Source: Allobranchiibius sp. CTAmp26 (GTDB lineage Bacteria > Actinomycetota > Actinomycetes > Actinomycetales > Dermatophilaceae). Taken from it: a stretch of 64,000 nt of DNA. Below are positions 33,940-42,410 of the stretch, in pieces. Within the stretch, counting starts at the first letter, position 1. Each line of letters starts with the position of its first letter. Location: the NCBI RefSeq assembly GCF_017565405.1, contig NZ_JAGEKR010000015.1, forward strand, positions 62,001-126,000, given 5' to 3'. The notes beneath the pieces were generated by a model, which saw only the letters and a list, made by a program, of their open reading frames with translations, had not been told where the DNA came from and did not search any database. The translations under genes and the position numbers were made by a program.

Positions 33940-34716
33940 ATGGACAAAGTCGTCTCCTCGGCAGCACGCGCCGTCGCCGGCGTGGTCAGCGGGAACTCGA
34001 TCGCCGTGGGCGGATTCGGGCTCTGCGGCATCCCGAGTGTGCTCATCGCCGAACTCCTCGCCAAGGGAGTCACCGACCTGTCGGTCGTCTCCAACAACTG
34101 CGGCGTCGACGATTGGGGGCTGGGGATCCTGCTGCGGGAGAAGCGAATCCGGCGGATGACGGCGTCGTACGTCGGTGAGAACAAGGAGTTCGCCCGGCAG
34201 TACCTCGAAGGCGAGCTGGAGGTCGAGCTGACACCGCAGGGCACCCTGGCGGAGAAACTGCGCGCGGGCGGCGCCGGCATTCCCGCGTTCTACACCGCGA
34301 CGGGTGTCGGCACCCAGGTCGCCGACGGCGGCATGCCCTGGCGGTACGACGCCCACGGCGACATCGCGCTGGCGTCGCCGCCGAAGGAGACCCGGCGCTT
34401 CGAGGTCGACGGCGAGTCCCGCACGTTCGTCCTCGAGGAGGCGATCGTGACCGATGTGGCCCTGGTGCGCGCGCGGCGCGGCGACCGGCACGGCAACCTC
34501 GTCTTCCACGAGAGCGCCCGCAACTTCAACCCGCTCGCCGCGATGGCCGGCCGGCACACGATCGCCGAGGTGGAGGAGCTCGTCGAGCCCGGCGAGATCG
34601 CCCCGGACGACGTGCATCTGCCCGGCATCTACGTGCACCGGGTGCTCGCACTCACCCCCGAGCAGGCGGACGACAAACGCATCGAGAAGCGCACGGTCCA
34701 GGAGGTCGGTCGCTGA
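33940..34716 (+). CDS. scoA: 3-oxoacid CoA-transferase subunit A
   Basis: 258 residues. [48 protein letters not shown] and [13 protein letters not shown] are standard for the alpha subunit of succinyl-CoA:3-ketoacid (or acetoacetate) CoA-transferase. With ScoB it moves CoA between succinate and acetoacetate in ketone-body or branched-chain degradation. The ATG at 33,940 is 10 nt after the previous gene; a longer frame from 33,898 lacks similarity. The next gene starts inside its stop codon (TGATG). Confidence 0.93.
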   Translation: MDKVVSSAARAVAGVVSGNSIAVGGFGLCGIPSVLIAELLAKGVTDLSVVSNNCGVDDWGLGILLREKRIRRMTASYVGENKEFARQYLEGELEVELTPQGTLAEKLRAGGAGIPAFYTATGVGTQVADGGMPWRYDAHGDIALASPPKETRRFEVDGESRTFVLEEAIVTDVALVRARRGDRHGNLVFHESARNFNPLAAMAGRHTIAEVEELVEPGEIAPDDVHLPGIYVHRVLALTPEQADDKRIEKRTVQEVGR

Positions 34717-35348
34717 TGGCACTCACCCGCGAGCAGATGGCGGCACGGGCCGCGCGCGAATTGTCCGACGGCGACTACGTCAACCTCGGGATCGGGCTGC
34801 CGACCCTGGTGCCCAACTACGTCGACGACGACACCGAATTGGTGCTGCAGTCCGAGAACGGCGTCCTCGGGGTCGGCGCCTACCCCGTGGCGGGCCAGGA
34901 GGACCCGGATCTGATCAACGCGGGGAAGGAGACCATCACGCTGCGACGCGGCGCCTCCATCTTCGACTCGGCGACCAGCTTCGGGATGATCCGCGGCGGC
35001 AAGGTCGATGCGGCGATCCTCGGCGCCATGCAGGTGTCCGCGGGCGGCGACATCGCCAACTGGATGATCCCCGGCAAGATGGTGAAGGGCATGGGCGGGG
35101 CCATGGACCTGGTGCACGGGGCCAAGAAGGTCATCGTGCTCATGGAGCACGTGGCCCGCGACGGTTCGCCGAAGATCCTCCCCGAGTGCACCCTGCCGCT
35201 CACCGGCAAGGGTGTGGTGCAGCGCATCATCACCGACCTGGCCGTCATCGACGTGACACCCGCGGGCCTCGTGCTGATCGAGCTGGCGCCCGGCGTGAGC
35301 GAGGACGACGTACGGTCCGCGACCGCAGCGCCGCTCGCCCGCGCCTGA
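34716..35348 (+). CDS. scoB: 3-oxoacid CoA-transferase subunit B
   Basis: 210 residues. The catalytic Glu is residue 47 in [11 protein letters not shown], which forms the glutamyl-CoA thioester; [13 protein letters not shown] and [19 protein letters not shown] are further family blocks. It pairs with ScoA, to which it is translationally coupled by a one-base overlap. The stop codon lies 3 nt from that of the convergent ABC ATPase gene, again within a CTGAGACTCAG palindrome. Confidence 0.93.
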   Translation: MALTREQMAARAARELSDGDYVNLGIGLPTLVPNYVDDDTELVLQSENGVLGVGAYPVAGQEDPDLINAGKETITLRRGASIFDSATSFGMIRGGKVDAAILGAMQVSAGGDIANWMIPGKMVKGMGGAMDLVHGAKKVIVLMEHVARDGSPKILPECTLPLTGKGVVQRIITDLAVIDVTPAGLVLIELAPGVSEDDVRSATAAPLARA

Positions 35349-35351
35349 GAC

Positions 35352-36224
35352 TCAGTCGGCCTTGTAGCCGGGGGCCTCGCGGTCGCGACGGTTGAACAGC
35401 GCGTCCACCGCGTTGCGCTCCGACGGCGGGATCCACGGCACGCCGAGGAGGTCCTCCATGTACTGCTGCATGATCTCCTCCATCGACCCGTCGGCGACCA
35501 TCTGGCCCTCCCTGAGGTAGATGCCGCGGGTGCAGAAGCGCAGCAGGTCGCCCTCGGAGTGCGAGACCAGGAAGAGGGTGCGGCCCTGTTCGAGCAGCCC
35601 CTCCATCCGCTGGTAGCACTTGTCGCGGAACGCCGCATCGCCGACGGCCAGGACCTCGTCGACCAGGATGATCGGCTCGTCCAGACAGGTGATGACCGCG
35701 AAACCCAGCCGCACCTGCATACCGGAGGAGAAGTGCCGGTAGGGCAGGTCGAGCCCGGAGCGCACCTTCGGTCCGGCGAAGTCGACGATGTCGTCGAACC
35801 GCTCGTCGATGTCGTCCTTGCTCATGCCGTGCAGGCCGCCGGTGAGGTAGATGTTCTCCCGCGCGGACAGCTCGCCGATGAAACCTCCCGTGAGCTCGAT
35901 CAGCGGCGCGACTCCGTCGCGGACGTTGACCGCGCCCTCGTCGGGCAGCAGCGTGCCGGCGATCATCTTCAGCAGGGTGGACTTGCCACCACCGTTGCTG
36001 CCGACGAGGCCGACCGCCTCACCGCGTCCGACGGTGAAGGAGATGTTCTTCAGCCCCCAGAACGTCTCCTTCTTGTACGACGTGCCGCGGCGGAAGACGA
36101 TCTCGCGGAGCGAGAGGTTCCGTTTGCGACCGGTGAGGAACTCGATGCCCAGGTTGTCGACGCTGATGACCGGCTGGTCGGGCGTGGACTTCCACTTGAC
36201 CTTGTCGGCAGCGGGGAGCGACAC
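35352..36224 (-). CDS. ABC transporter ATP-binding protein for polysaccharide/teichoic acid export (Wzt/TagH type)
   Basis: 290 residues. Walker A is GSNGGGKST, the signature is FSSGMQVRLGF and Walker B runs into IILVDEVLAVGD; all catalytic residues are present. The early ETFWGLKNISFTV is typical of polysaccharide exporters such as Wzt and TagH. It lacks the C-terminal carbohydrate-binding domain of E. coli O9a Wzt. With the permease encoded upstream it should move the finished lipid-linked polymer across the membrane. The GTG start lies 1 nt after the permease stop (TGAGGTG arrangement), so both are co-translated. Confidence 0.9.
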   Translation of the reverse strand: MSLPAADKVKWKSTPDQPVISVDNLGIEFLTGRKRNLSLREIVFRRGTSYKKETFWGLKNISFTVGRGEAVGLVGSNGGGKSTLLKMIAGTLLPDEGAVNVRDGVAPLIELTGGFIGELSARENIYLTGGLHGMSKDDIDERFDDIVDFAGPKVRSGLDLPYRHFSSGMQVRLGFAVITCLDEPIILVDEVLAVGDAAFRDKCYQRMEGLLEQGRTLFLVSHSEGDLLRFCTRGIYLREGQMVADGSMEEIMQQYMEDLLGVPWIPPSERNAVDALFNRRDREAPGYKAD

Positions 36225-36225
36225 C

Positions 36226-37083
36226 TCAGATCTCCTTCAAAATCGGTTTTTCCAGTCGGGCGAAGACCCACATGCCGAAGAACAACCATCCGAAACTGAT
36301 CACCGTGCCGATGAGCCAGATGCGGTACTCGGGGGTCGCCCGCACCAGCATCCCCTGCCGGTACATGTCGTTGATGGCCGAGAGGGGGTTGAACTCCAGC
36401 ATGCGCGCGATGACCAGCAGCGCGTGCTCATGAGGCTGCTGGCCCCTGGTGCGCAGGTAGTTGAGCGAGTACACGATCGGCGTCAGGTAGAAGCCGATAC
36501 GCAGCACGATCCGCACGATGCGGACGAAGTCGTCGACCAGCGCCGTCACGGGTGCCATCACCAGGCCCACGCCGATGCACAGGACGAGCTCGAGGACCAG
36601 CGCCGGGATCCAGTAGACGAGTTTCCAGTTCAGGACGATGTCGTGACGGGCAGCGAAGAAGGCCACGAACAGCACCAGGATCGGCAGGGACAGCAGGTGC
36701 TCGATGCCCTTGGAGAGCACCACCCGGATCACCCACAACTCCCGCGGCAGGTTCGTGGAGCGGACCAGCAGGCGCTCTGAGTAGAGCGCCCGCGCGGTCT
36801 CGTTGACCGAGTTGTTGAACCAGTTCCAGACCAGCACGCCGGCGACCAGGAAGACCACGAACGGGATGCCGTCGCTGCGCCTCTCCGCGCTCGCGCCGGT
36901 GCCGATCCCGTAGATGACCCCGAAGACGAACCAGTAGACCAAGGTCATCGCGAGAGGGTCGATCAGGGTCCACAGGTACCCGAGCACACTGCGGGCGTAA
37001 CGGATCCGCAGGTCGCGTTTGACCAGGGTCCAGAGCACCGCGCGGTACTCGACGATACGCCGGAGGCGTTGCGCGAACGACAT
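36226..37083 (-). CDS. ABC-2 type polysaccharide/teichoic acid export permease
   Basis: 285 residues with six predicted membrane helices. The N-terminal LVKRDLRIRYARSVLGYLWT, then LAMTLVYWFVFG, and the FYLTPIVYSLNYL segment near the fifth helix are hallmarks of the Wzm/TagG permeases. It forms the pore with two ATPase subunits. AAAGGA sits shortly before the ATG. The operon order is GT2, permease, ATPase, divergent from the LCP gene, a usual arrangement for wall-polymer export and attachment. Confidence 0.9.
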   Translation of the reverse strand: MSFAQRLRRIVEYRAVLWTLVKRDLRIRYARSVLGYLWTLIDPLAMTLVYWFVFGVIYGIGTGASAERRSDGIPFVVFLVAGVLVWNWFNNSVNETARALYSERLLVRSTNLPRELWVIRVVLSKGIEHLLSLPILVLFVAFFAARHDIVLNWKLVYWIPALVLELVLCIGVGLVMAPVTALVDDFVRIVRIVLRIGFYLTPIVYSLNYLRTRGQQPHEHALLVIARMLEFNPLSAINDMYRQGMLVRATPEYRIWLIGTVISFGWLFFGMWVFARLEKPILKEI

Positions 37084-37134
37084 GGGTTCCTTTGCTGAGC
37101 TGGCTGTCCGGCGGCGCCGGCTGAATTCTGCGAG

Positions 37135-38154
37135 TCAGGCTACCGGGGCGTCGCTGGAAGTCCGCTGGACGTCGCCGGCAAGCCGCACCCTGCTGGTGAG
37201 GAAGCCCCACCCCCACGACAGGTGCATGGTGGCGAGGACGCCGGGCACCAGCACCCGCACGGCGCCCGCGGAGCCGCGGGAGATCGCGACGCCGCCGACG
37301 GTGACGCCACCGGCGTACGCCGCGGGCACCAGCCACAGCGGCCGCCACGCCAACCCGCCGATGGTTCCGACGGCGATGGCGGCGAGAGCGACGGGGGGCG
37401 CGAGGTAGCGGGCGTTGATGGAGCCCTTGTGCTCGCGGGCGACGACCCGGCGCCAGCGGCCGTACTCGCGGTACTGCCGCGACAGGGCGCGGAAGCTGCC
37501 GCGCGGCCGGTAGGTGACGCGCAGGTCGGGGGTGAACCACACCACGCCGTCCTGGCGGCGGATGCGGAAGTTCATCTCCCAGTCCTGCGCGCGGATGTAG
37601 CGCCGGTCGTACCCGCCGACCCGGCGCAGCCAGTCCCGCCGGAAGACCCCCAGGTAGACCGTGTCGGCCGGACCCGCGGCGCCACCCTGCTTGAACTTCA
37701 CGCCGCCGACGCCGATCTTGCTCTTCATCGCCACGGCGACGGCCCGCTCGAAGTCGGTCGTGCCCTCGGCGTCCATGATGCCGCCGACGTTGGCGGCGCC
37801 GGTGTCCTGCAGGGTCGTGACGGCGGTCTCGAGGTAGCCGGGCGAGAGGATTCCGTGCCCGTCGACCCTCGCCACGACGTCGTACGACGCGACGCCGATG
37901 GCCGCGTTGAGGGCGTCGGGGGTGCGTCCGGTCGGGTTGGCGACGGTGCGCACCCGGGCGTCCGCGGCCTGCAGCTGCGCGGCCACCTCGTCGGTGCGGT
38001 CCTGTGACGGGCCCAGCGCGAGGACCACTTCCAGCGGCCCGTCCCACTTCTGGTCGAGGATCGCGCCGACCGACTCCGCCAGGTGGCGTTCCTCGTTCAG
38101 GATCGGCATCACGACTGAAATTCCTTGCAATGACAGGGAATCCTCAGGTTGCAC
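37135..38154 (-). CDS. GT2 glycosyltransferase with C-terminal membrane helices
   Basis: 339 residues. GT-A domain with ISVVMPILNEERHLAESV, VARVDGHGILSPGYLE (the DGH in place of DXD), and the IRAQDWEMNFRIRR segment; two or three hydrophobic helices follow (residues 255-320). Enzymes of this shape add sugars to a lipid-linked precursor on the cytoplasmic face. The GTG start at 38,154 is supported by a TAACCT box 7 nt upstream; another candidate lies at about residue 10-15. It leads the exporter operon. Confidence 0.82.
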   Translation of the reverse strand: MQPEDSLSLQGISVVMPILNEERHLAESVGAILDQKWDGPLEVVLALGPSQDRTDEVAAQLQAADARVRTVANPTGRTPDALNAAIGVASYDVVARVDGHGILSPGYLETAVTTLQDTGAANVGGIMDAEGTTDFERAVAVAMKSKIGVGGVKFKQGGAAGPADTVYLGVFRRDWLRRVGGYDRRYIRAQDWEMNFRIRRQDGVVWFTPDLRVTYRPRGSFRALSRQYREYGRWRRVVAREHKGSINARYLAPPVALAAIAVGTIGGLAWRPLWLVPAAYAGGVTVGGVAISRGSAGAVRVLVPGVLATMHLSWGWGFLTSRVRLAGDVQRTSSDAPVA

Positions 38155-38161
38155 GGGCGCC

Positions 38162-38167
38162 AGGTTA
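38162..38167 (-). promoter_or_regulatory. Leaderless-type -10 box for the GT2-exporter operon (TAACCT)
   Basis: TAACCT on the minus strand ends 7 nt before the GTG at 38,154. Confidence 0.4.
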
Positions 38168-38191
38168 CACGGCGCACCAAGGTCCCCCGGT

Positions 38192-38197
38192 TACCCT
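38192..38197 (+). promoter_or_regulatory. Leaderless-type -10 box for the LCP gene (TACCCT)
   Basis: TACCCT ends 6 nt before the ATG at 38,204. The 49-bp space thus holds two back-to-back leaderless promoters. Confidence 0.5.
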
Positions 38198-38203
38198 TTG
38201 CCG

Positions 38204-39538
38204 ATGACGGACGACGATCAGCAGCGCTTCGACCACGGCAGCCGCGGCCGTGCAGGCGACGGCCGTGACGGTCGCAGCGGTCGCCCGCGTCGCGACGAGA
38301 CCATCGCTCAGCCGTTGCCGGTGCGTCGTCCTCGTCCCCCGGCAGGACCGTCGCGCGATGACGGGGATTTCACTCGGGTGATGCCCACCGGCCCCCGGTC
38401 CGGTGCCCGTCCGCAGGCCGCCCGTCCGCAGGCCGCCCGTCCGCAGGCGGCTCGTCCCTACGCCGACCCCCGTGCCGGCGGATCCGCGTACGACGGTCGC
38501 GGTCGCGGGTACGACGGCGGCGGGTACGACCAGCCGCCGAACAGGCCGGCACAGCCCCAGCGTCCCGCCGGACGAGCGCCCCGACGGCGACGCCGTTGGC
38601 CGCGCGTGCTGGCCGCGTTCGTCGTCGTGGTCGCGTTGTGGGCCGGCCTGCTGCTCTGGGCCGGACTCGCCGCCTGGCACAAGGTGGCGCGGGTGGATGC
38701 CATTCCGACGGGGAACCAGCCCGCGGCGGGCAAGGGCACGAACGTGCTCCTGGTCGGCTCGGACAGTCGCGCCGGCCTCACCTCGGCGCAGGCGAAGGCG
38801 CTGCGTACCGGCGGCTCGAACATCACCGGCTCGCGGACCGACTCCATCATGGTGCTGCACATGCCCGACAGCGGCGAGCCCACTCTGGTGAGCATCCCCC
38901 GCGACACCTACGTGCAGATCCCCGGGCACCGCGCGAACAAGATCAACGCGGCGTTCGCTTTCGGGCCCAAGGTGCTGGTGCAGACCGTCGAGAACGTCAC
39001 CGGTCTGCGCATCGAGCACTACATGGAGATCGGCTTCGGCGGGTTCGCCGGGATCGTGGACTCCGTGGGCGGGGTGCAGATGTGCCTGCCGAAGGCCATG
39101 AACGACACCTACGCGCACATCAACCTCCCCGCCGGCTGCCAGAACCTGAGCGGCGCGAACGCGCTCGGGTACGTCCGCTCCCGGCACGTCGACGCGACGA
39201 GCGACCTGGCCCGGGTCAAGCGACAGCGGGAATTCCTGGCCGCGCTCACCAAGAAGGTCGCCTCACCGGGCAACCTGCTGGTGCCGTGGCGGCTGAAGAA
39301 CGTCGGCGAGTCCGGGGCCCAGGGGCTGGCGGTCGAGAACGGCATGCACTCCTGGACCGCGCTGCGCATCCTCTGGACGCTGAAGAAGATCGGCAGCGGC
39401 GGCAACTCGGTGCAGGTCCCCATCGCGAACGCCGCGTACCAGACCTCCGTGGGCGAGGCGGTCCTCTGGGACCAGACCAGGTCCCGGGCCCTCTTCGACG
39501 CGCTCAACAACGACCGCTCCCCCAACGTCGCCCCCTAG
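38204..39538 (+). CDS. LytR-CpsA-Psr (LCP) family wall-polymer ligase
   Basis: 444 residues: a disordered Pro/Arg-rich cytoplasmic part of about 130 residues, one membrane helix (134-157, LAAFVVVVALWAGLLLWAGL), then the extracellular LCP domain from about residue 175. Catalytic and lipid-binding residues are seen in LLVGSDSRAGLT, SRTDSIMVLHM, SIPRDTYVQIPG and LGYVRSRHVD. LCP enzymes attach glycopolymers from polyprenyl phosphate carriers to peptidoglycan. The tail contains three direct repeats of 15 bp (RPQAA, about residues 69-84). It diverges from the exporter operon. The start is the ATG at 38,204 after TACCCT. Confidence 0.93.
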   Translation: MTDDDQQRFDHGSRGRAGDGRDGRSGRPRRDETIAQPLPVRRPRPPAGPSRDDGDFTRVMPTGPRSGARPQAARPQAARPQAARPYADPRAGGSAYDGRGRGYDGGGYDQPPNRPAQPQRPAGRAPRRRRRWPRVLAAFVVVVALWAGLLLWAGLAAWHKVARVDAIPTGNQPAAGKGTNVLLVGSDSRAGLTSAQAKALRTGGSNITGSRTDSIMVLHMPDSGEPTLVSIPRDTYVQIPGHRANKINAAFAFGPKVLVQTVENVTGLRIEHYMEIGFGGFAGIVDSVGGVQMCLPKAMNDTYAHINLPAGCQNLSGANALGYVRSRHVDATSDLARVKRQREFLAALTKKVASPGNLLVPWRLKNVGESGAQGLAVENGMHSWTALRILWTLKKIGSGGNSVQVPIANAAYQTSVGEAVLWDQTRSRALFDALNNDRSPNVAP

Positions 39539-39554
39539 CCCCCGCGCCCGTACG

Positions 39555-39602
39555 ACTTGTGGGAAGGTGCGCGCGCTATAGAGCGCGTACCTCTCCACAA
39601 GT
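39555..39602. repeat. Palindromic element, copy 1 (upstream of DUF559 gene)
   Basis: ACTTGTGG (39,555-39,562) pairs with CCACAAGT (39,595-39,602); inside, AGGTGCGCGC pairs with GCGCGTACCT, leaving a small GCTATAGA loop. It shares ACGACTTGTGGGAA (39,552-39,565) and a CGCGCT..TA..AGCGCG centre with copy 2 at 40,650. It may also terminate the LCP transcript. Confidence 0.7.
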
Positions 39603-39615
39603 GCCAGCGCGCGCT

Positions 39616-39643
39616 CCGTCCACATCCCTATCCGCTGTCCACA
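39616..39643 (+). promoter_or_regulatory. Two DnaA-box-like sequences upstream of DUF559 gene
   Basis: CCGTCCACA (39,616-39,624) and CTGTCCACA (39,635-39,643) are one or two changes from the actinobacterial DnaA box TTGTCCACA. A similar TCATCCACA precedes the other DUF559 gene at 54,165. Confidence 0.35.
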
Positions 39644-39682
39644 ACCGGCTCTGGCTGTGTTCATCGGTAGGCCGGGAGACCC

Positions 39683-39688
39683 CAGAGT
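39683..39688 (+). promoter_or_regulatory. Possible leaderless -10 box (CAGAGT)
   Basis: CAGAGT ends 6 nt before the ATG at 39,695, the same spacing as the stronger TANNNT boxes in the window. Confidence 0.25.
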
Positions 39689-39694
39689 TGGGGG

Positions 39695-40642
39695 ATGACC
39701 CAATCCTCGGTGGCTCCACCGCCCGCAGGGACCAGCCGGCGGCGCTTCCGCGAGACGGTGACCGCCGACCTCGCTGCCCGACAGGGCGGCGTGTGTCACC
39801 GCGCCCAACTGCGTGCTCTCGGCGTGACGCGCGACGACGTCCGCTACGAGGTGGCGGCCGGCCGGTGGACGACATCCGGAAGGCACACGGTGCAGCTGCG
39901 ATCGGGTGGCGGCGATCGCGCCGCGTGGCATCGTGCGGTGTGGGAGACGCGTGGTGCGGCCTGGCTCGATGGCGTCACGGCGCTGATCGCGGCGGGTTTC
40001 ACCGGATGGGAGGAGCCCATCACCCATGTCAGCGTGCCGGCCGGGAGCAGCGTCAAACCCGTGGACGGCGTGCGCATCCACCAACTGCGATGTCGGAACT
40101 ACCGGTGCACGGGCGACCCGCCTCGAGCGGAGGTCGAGCGGGCTGCGCTCAATGCCGCGTCCTGGGCCTCGACCGACCGGGTGGCCACCACGATTCTGGC
40201 GATGGTGGTCCAGCAACGACTCACCACGGGTGATCGACTTGACGAGTCTCTGCAGGACGCTCCCGCTGTGCACCGTGTCGGAGTGATCCGCCAAGTCGTC
40301 GCTGATGTACGAGGCGGCGCGCAGGCCCTGTCCGAGATCGACTTCGGACGCCTGTGCCGCCGGTACGGAGTGCCCGAACCCAGTCGACAGGCAGTGCGCC
40401 CGGGGCCGACGGGGCGCATCTATCTCGATGCATCGTGGGACGACTACGACCTGGCTGTGGAGATCGACGGGTTCCAGCATTCACAAGGCCTCGCGATGGT
40501 CGACGACGTCCTGCGCGACAACGCGATGGCGCTCGCGGGGACCAGCACGCTGCGCATTCCGGTGTTGGGGCTGCGCACCTCGCCTGCTGCGTTCATGGCA
40601 CAACTCACCGACGCCCTACGGCGGCGTGGATGGGCATCGTAA
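39695..40642 (+). CDS. DUF559 / AbiEi-like nuclease-fold protein
   Basis: 315 residues. The C-terminal 100 residues have the Vsr-like/DUF559 pattern: DLAVEIDGFQHSQGLAMVDD, then LRDNAMALAGTSTLRIPVLG. The N-terminus (GGVCHRAQLRALGVTRDDVR) is a winged-helix of the AbiEi antitoxin type. Proteins of this kind are numerous in actinobacteria and their role is not known; the catalytic Asp/Glu of the nuclease fold seem present (EIDG). It stands alone between the LCP gene and the convergent acyl-CoA dehydrogenase, with a related palindrome on each side (39,555 and 40,650). A second, diverged member is at 53,253. Confidence 0.8.
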   Translation: MTQSSVAPPPAGTSRRRFRETVTADLAARQGGVCHRAQLRALGVTRDDVRYEVAAGRWTTSGRHTVQLRSGGGDRAAWHRAVWETRGAAWLDGVTALIAAGFTGWEEPITHVSVPAGSSVKPVDGVRIHQLRCRNYRCTGDPPRAEVERAALNAASWASTDRVATTILAMVVQQRLTTGDRLDESLQDAPAVHRVGVIRQVVADVRGGAQALSEIDFGRLCRRYGVPEPSRQAVRPGPTGRIYLDASWDDYDLAVEIDGFQHSQGLAMVDDVLRDNAMALAGTSTLRIPVLGLRTSPAAFMAQLTDALRRRGWAS

Positions 40643-40649
40643 GACGACT

Positions 40650-40691
40650 TGTGGGAACGAACGCGCTCTATACAGCGCGTTCGTTCCCACA
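40650..40691. repeat. Palindromic element, copy 2: perfect 18-bp hairpin
   Basis: Arms 40,650-40,667 and 40,674-40,691 are perfect 18-bp complements with the 6-nt loop CTATAC. It lies between the DUF559 gene and the convergent acyl-CoA dehydrogenase, so it can act as a terminator for both. It shares ACGACTTGTGGGAA (40,644-40,657) with copy 1. Confidence 0.85.
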
Positions 40692-40711
40692 GCTCAGGAA
40701 CTTCGAAGAGG

Positions 40712-41887
40712 TCAGCGCTTGAGGAGCTGGCGCGCCATCACCATGCGCTGGATCTGGTTGGTGCCCTCGTAGATCTGGGTGATCTTCGCGTCGCGCATCA
40801 TCCGCTCGACCGGGTGGTCCTGCACATAGCCGGCGCCGCCGAGCAGCTGTACGGCGTCGGTGGTCACCTCCATGGCGACGTCCGAGGCGTAGCACTTGGC
40901 CGCCGCACCGAAGAAGGGCAGGTCGGCGTCACCGCGCTCGGACTTGGACGCCGCGACGTAGACCATCTGCCGGGCCGCCTCGAGCTTCATCGCCATGTCG
41001 GCGAGCATGAACTGCAGGCCCTGGAACTCCGCGATGGCCTTGCCGAACTGCGTGCGCTCCTTGACGTAACCGAGCGCGTAGTCGAGCGCGCCCTGCGCGA
41101 TGCCGACCGCCTGCGCACCGATGGTCACGCGGGTGTGGTCGAGGGTGCGCAGCGCGATCTTCAGGCCCTCGCCGGGCGCTCCGATCATCCGGTCGGCGGG
41201 GATCCGTACGTCGTCGAAGTGCAGCTCCCGGGTCGGTGAGCCCTTGATGCCGAGCTTGCGCTCCTTGGCGCCGAAGTCGAAGCCCTCGTCGTCCTTCTCC
41301 ACGACGAACGCCGAGATGTTGCGACCGCGTTCGCCGTCGGGGTCGGTCACGGCGAGCACTGTGTAGAGCTGCGATTCACCGGCGTTCGTGATCCAGGACT
41401 TCTGACCGTTGAGCACGTACGTGTCGCCGTCGGCGATCGCCTTGCAGCGCATCGACGCGGTGTCCGAGCCGGCCTCCCGCTCGGACAGGCCGTAGGAGAT
41501 CATCGCGTCGCCGGAGGCGATCCGCGGCAGGTACTTCTTCTTCACTTCGTCCGAGGCACCCAGGATGATCGGCATCGAGCCGAGCTTGTTGACCGCCGGG
41601 ATCAGGGAGGACGACGCGCACGCGCGGGCGACCTCCTCGATGACGATGCAGGTTGCGAGCGCATCGGCTCCGGCGCCGCCGTACTCCTCACCGATGTGCG
41701 GCGCGTGCAGGTCGGAGGCGACCAACGCCTTCAGCGCCTCGCGCGGGAAGCGCGACTCGGCGTCGACCTCGGCCGCGTACGGCGCGATCTTGTCGTCCGC
41801 GATGTCGCGCACCGCCTCGCGCAGCGCCTCGTGGTCCTCGTTGATCCGGAAGAGGTCGAAATCCTTGTTGCCGCTCACAGCGCTCAT
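40712..41887 (-). CDS. Acyl-CoA dehydrogenase
   Basis: 391 residues. FAD- and substrate-binding blocks: YGLSEREAGSDTAS, SWITNAGESQLY, GIKGSPTRELHFDDV, ERTQFGKAIAEFQGLQFMLA, LLGGAGYVQDHPVERMMRDA; the catalytic Glu is residue 374 (QIYEGTNQIQR), the short/medium-chain position. It oxidises an acyl-CoA to the 2-enoyl-CoA, passing electrons to ETF. It lies just upstream of nothing in its own direction except the hairpin, and 1 nt downstream of purE (stop and start nearly touch), so it may be co-transcribed with purK-purE, as seen in other actinobacteria. Substrate not determinable. Confidence 0.92.
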   Translation of the reverse strand: MSAVSGNKDFDLFRINEDHEALREAVRDIADDKIAPYAAEVDAESRFPREALKALVASDLHAPHIGEEYGGAGADALATCIVIEEVARACASSSLIPAVNKLGSMPIILGASDEVKKKYLPRIASGDAMISYGLSEREAGSDTASMRCKAIADGDTYVLNGQKSWITNAGESQLYTVLAVTDPDGERGRNISAFVVEKDDEGFDFGAKERKLGIKGSPTRELHFDDVRIPADRMIGAPGEGLKIALRTLDHTRVTIGAQAVGIAQGALDYALGYVKERTQFGKAIAEFQGLQFMLADMAMKLEAARQMVYVAASKSERGDADLPFFGAAAKCYASDVAMEVTTDAVQLLGGAGYVQDHPVERMMRDAKITQIYEGTNQIQRMVMARQLLKR

Positions 41888-41888
41888 C

Positions 41889-42410
41889 CTACTCGTCAGT
41901 AGCGTCGGCCAGGCGCGACCGGAGGGCCGCGCCCTTGTCCTGCGCCTGGGTCTTCAGATCCGCCTGGAACGTCGCCATCACGGCGCGCAACCGACCCGCC
42001 TCGACGCCGTCGCCGGCCGCCAGGATGCGGACCGCCAACAGGCCCGCGTTGCGCGCGCCCCCGATCGAGACCGTGGCGACCGGAACGCCCGCGGGCATCT
42101 GCACGATCGACAACAGCGAATCCATCCCGTCCAGGTACTTCAGCGGCACCGGCACCCCGACCACCGGCAGCGTGGTGACGGAAGCCAGCATCCCCGGCAG
42201 GTGCGCCGCTCCCCCGGCCCCGGCGATGATCACCCGCAGCCCGCGATCGGCGGCCTGCTCGCCGTACGCCACCATCTCGTGCGGCATCCGGTGGGCCGAA
42301 ACGACATCGGCCTCGTACTCCACGCCGAACTGGTCGAGCACCTCCGCGGCCGCGCTCATCACCGGCCAGTCCGAGTCGCTGCCCATCACCACGCCGACCA
42401 CTGGGCTCAT
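41889..42410 (-). CDS. purE: N5-carboxyaminoimidazole ribonucleotide mutase
   Basis: 173 residues. [43 protein letters not shown] and [13 protein letters not shown] are diagnostic of PurE class I; the active His is in SAHRMP. It converts N5-CAIR to CAIR in purine synthesis. ATG overlaps the purK stop (ATGA). The C-terminus has a charged extension of about 15 residues. Confidence 0.95.
   Translation of the reverse strand: MSPVVGVVMGSDSDWPVMSAAAEVLDQFGVEYEADVVSAHRMPHEMVAYGEQAADRGLRVIIAGAGGAAHLPGMLASVTTLPVVGVPVPLKYLDGMDSLLSIVQMPAGVPVATVSIGGARNAGLLAVRILAAGDGVEAGRLRAVMATFQADLKTQAQDKGAALRSRLADATDE

Noticed and set aside
39695-40642. Toxin-antitoxin pair (AbiEi/AbiEii)
   Set aside because: The protein has an AbiEi-like winged helix, but no AbiEii-type nucleotidyltransferase toxin gene is next to it; the same holds for the gene at 53,253.
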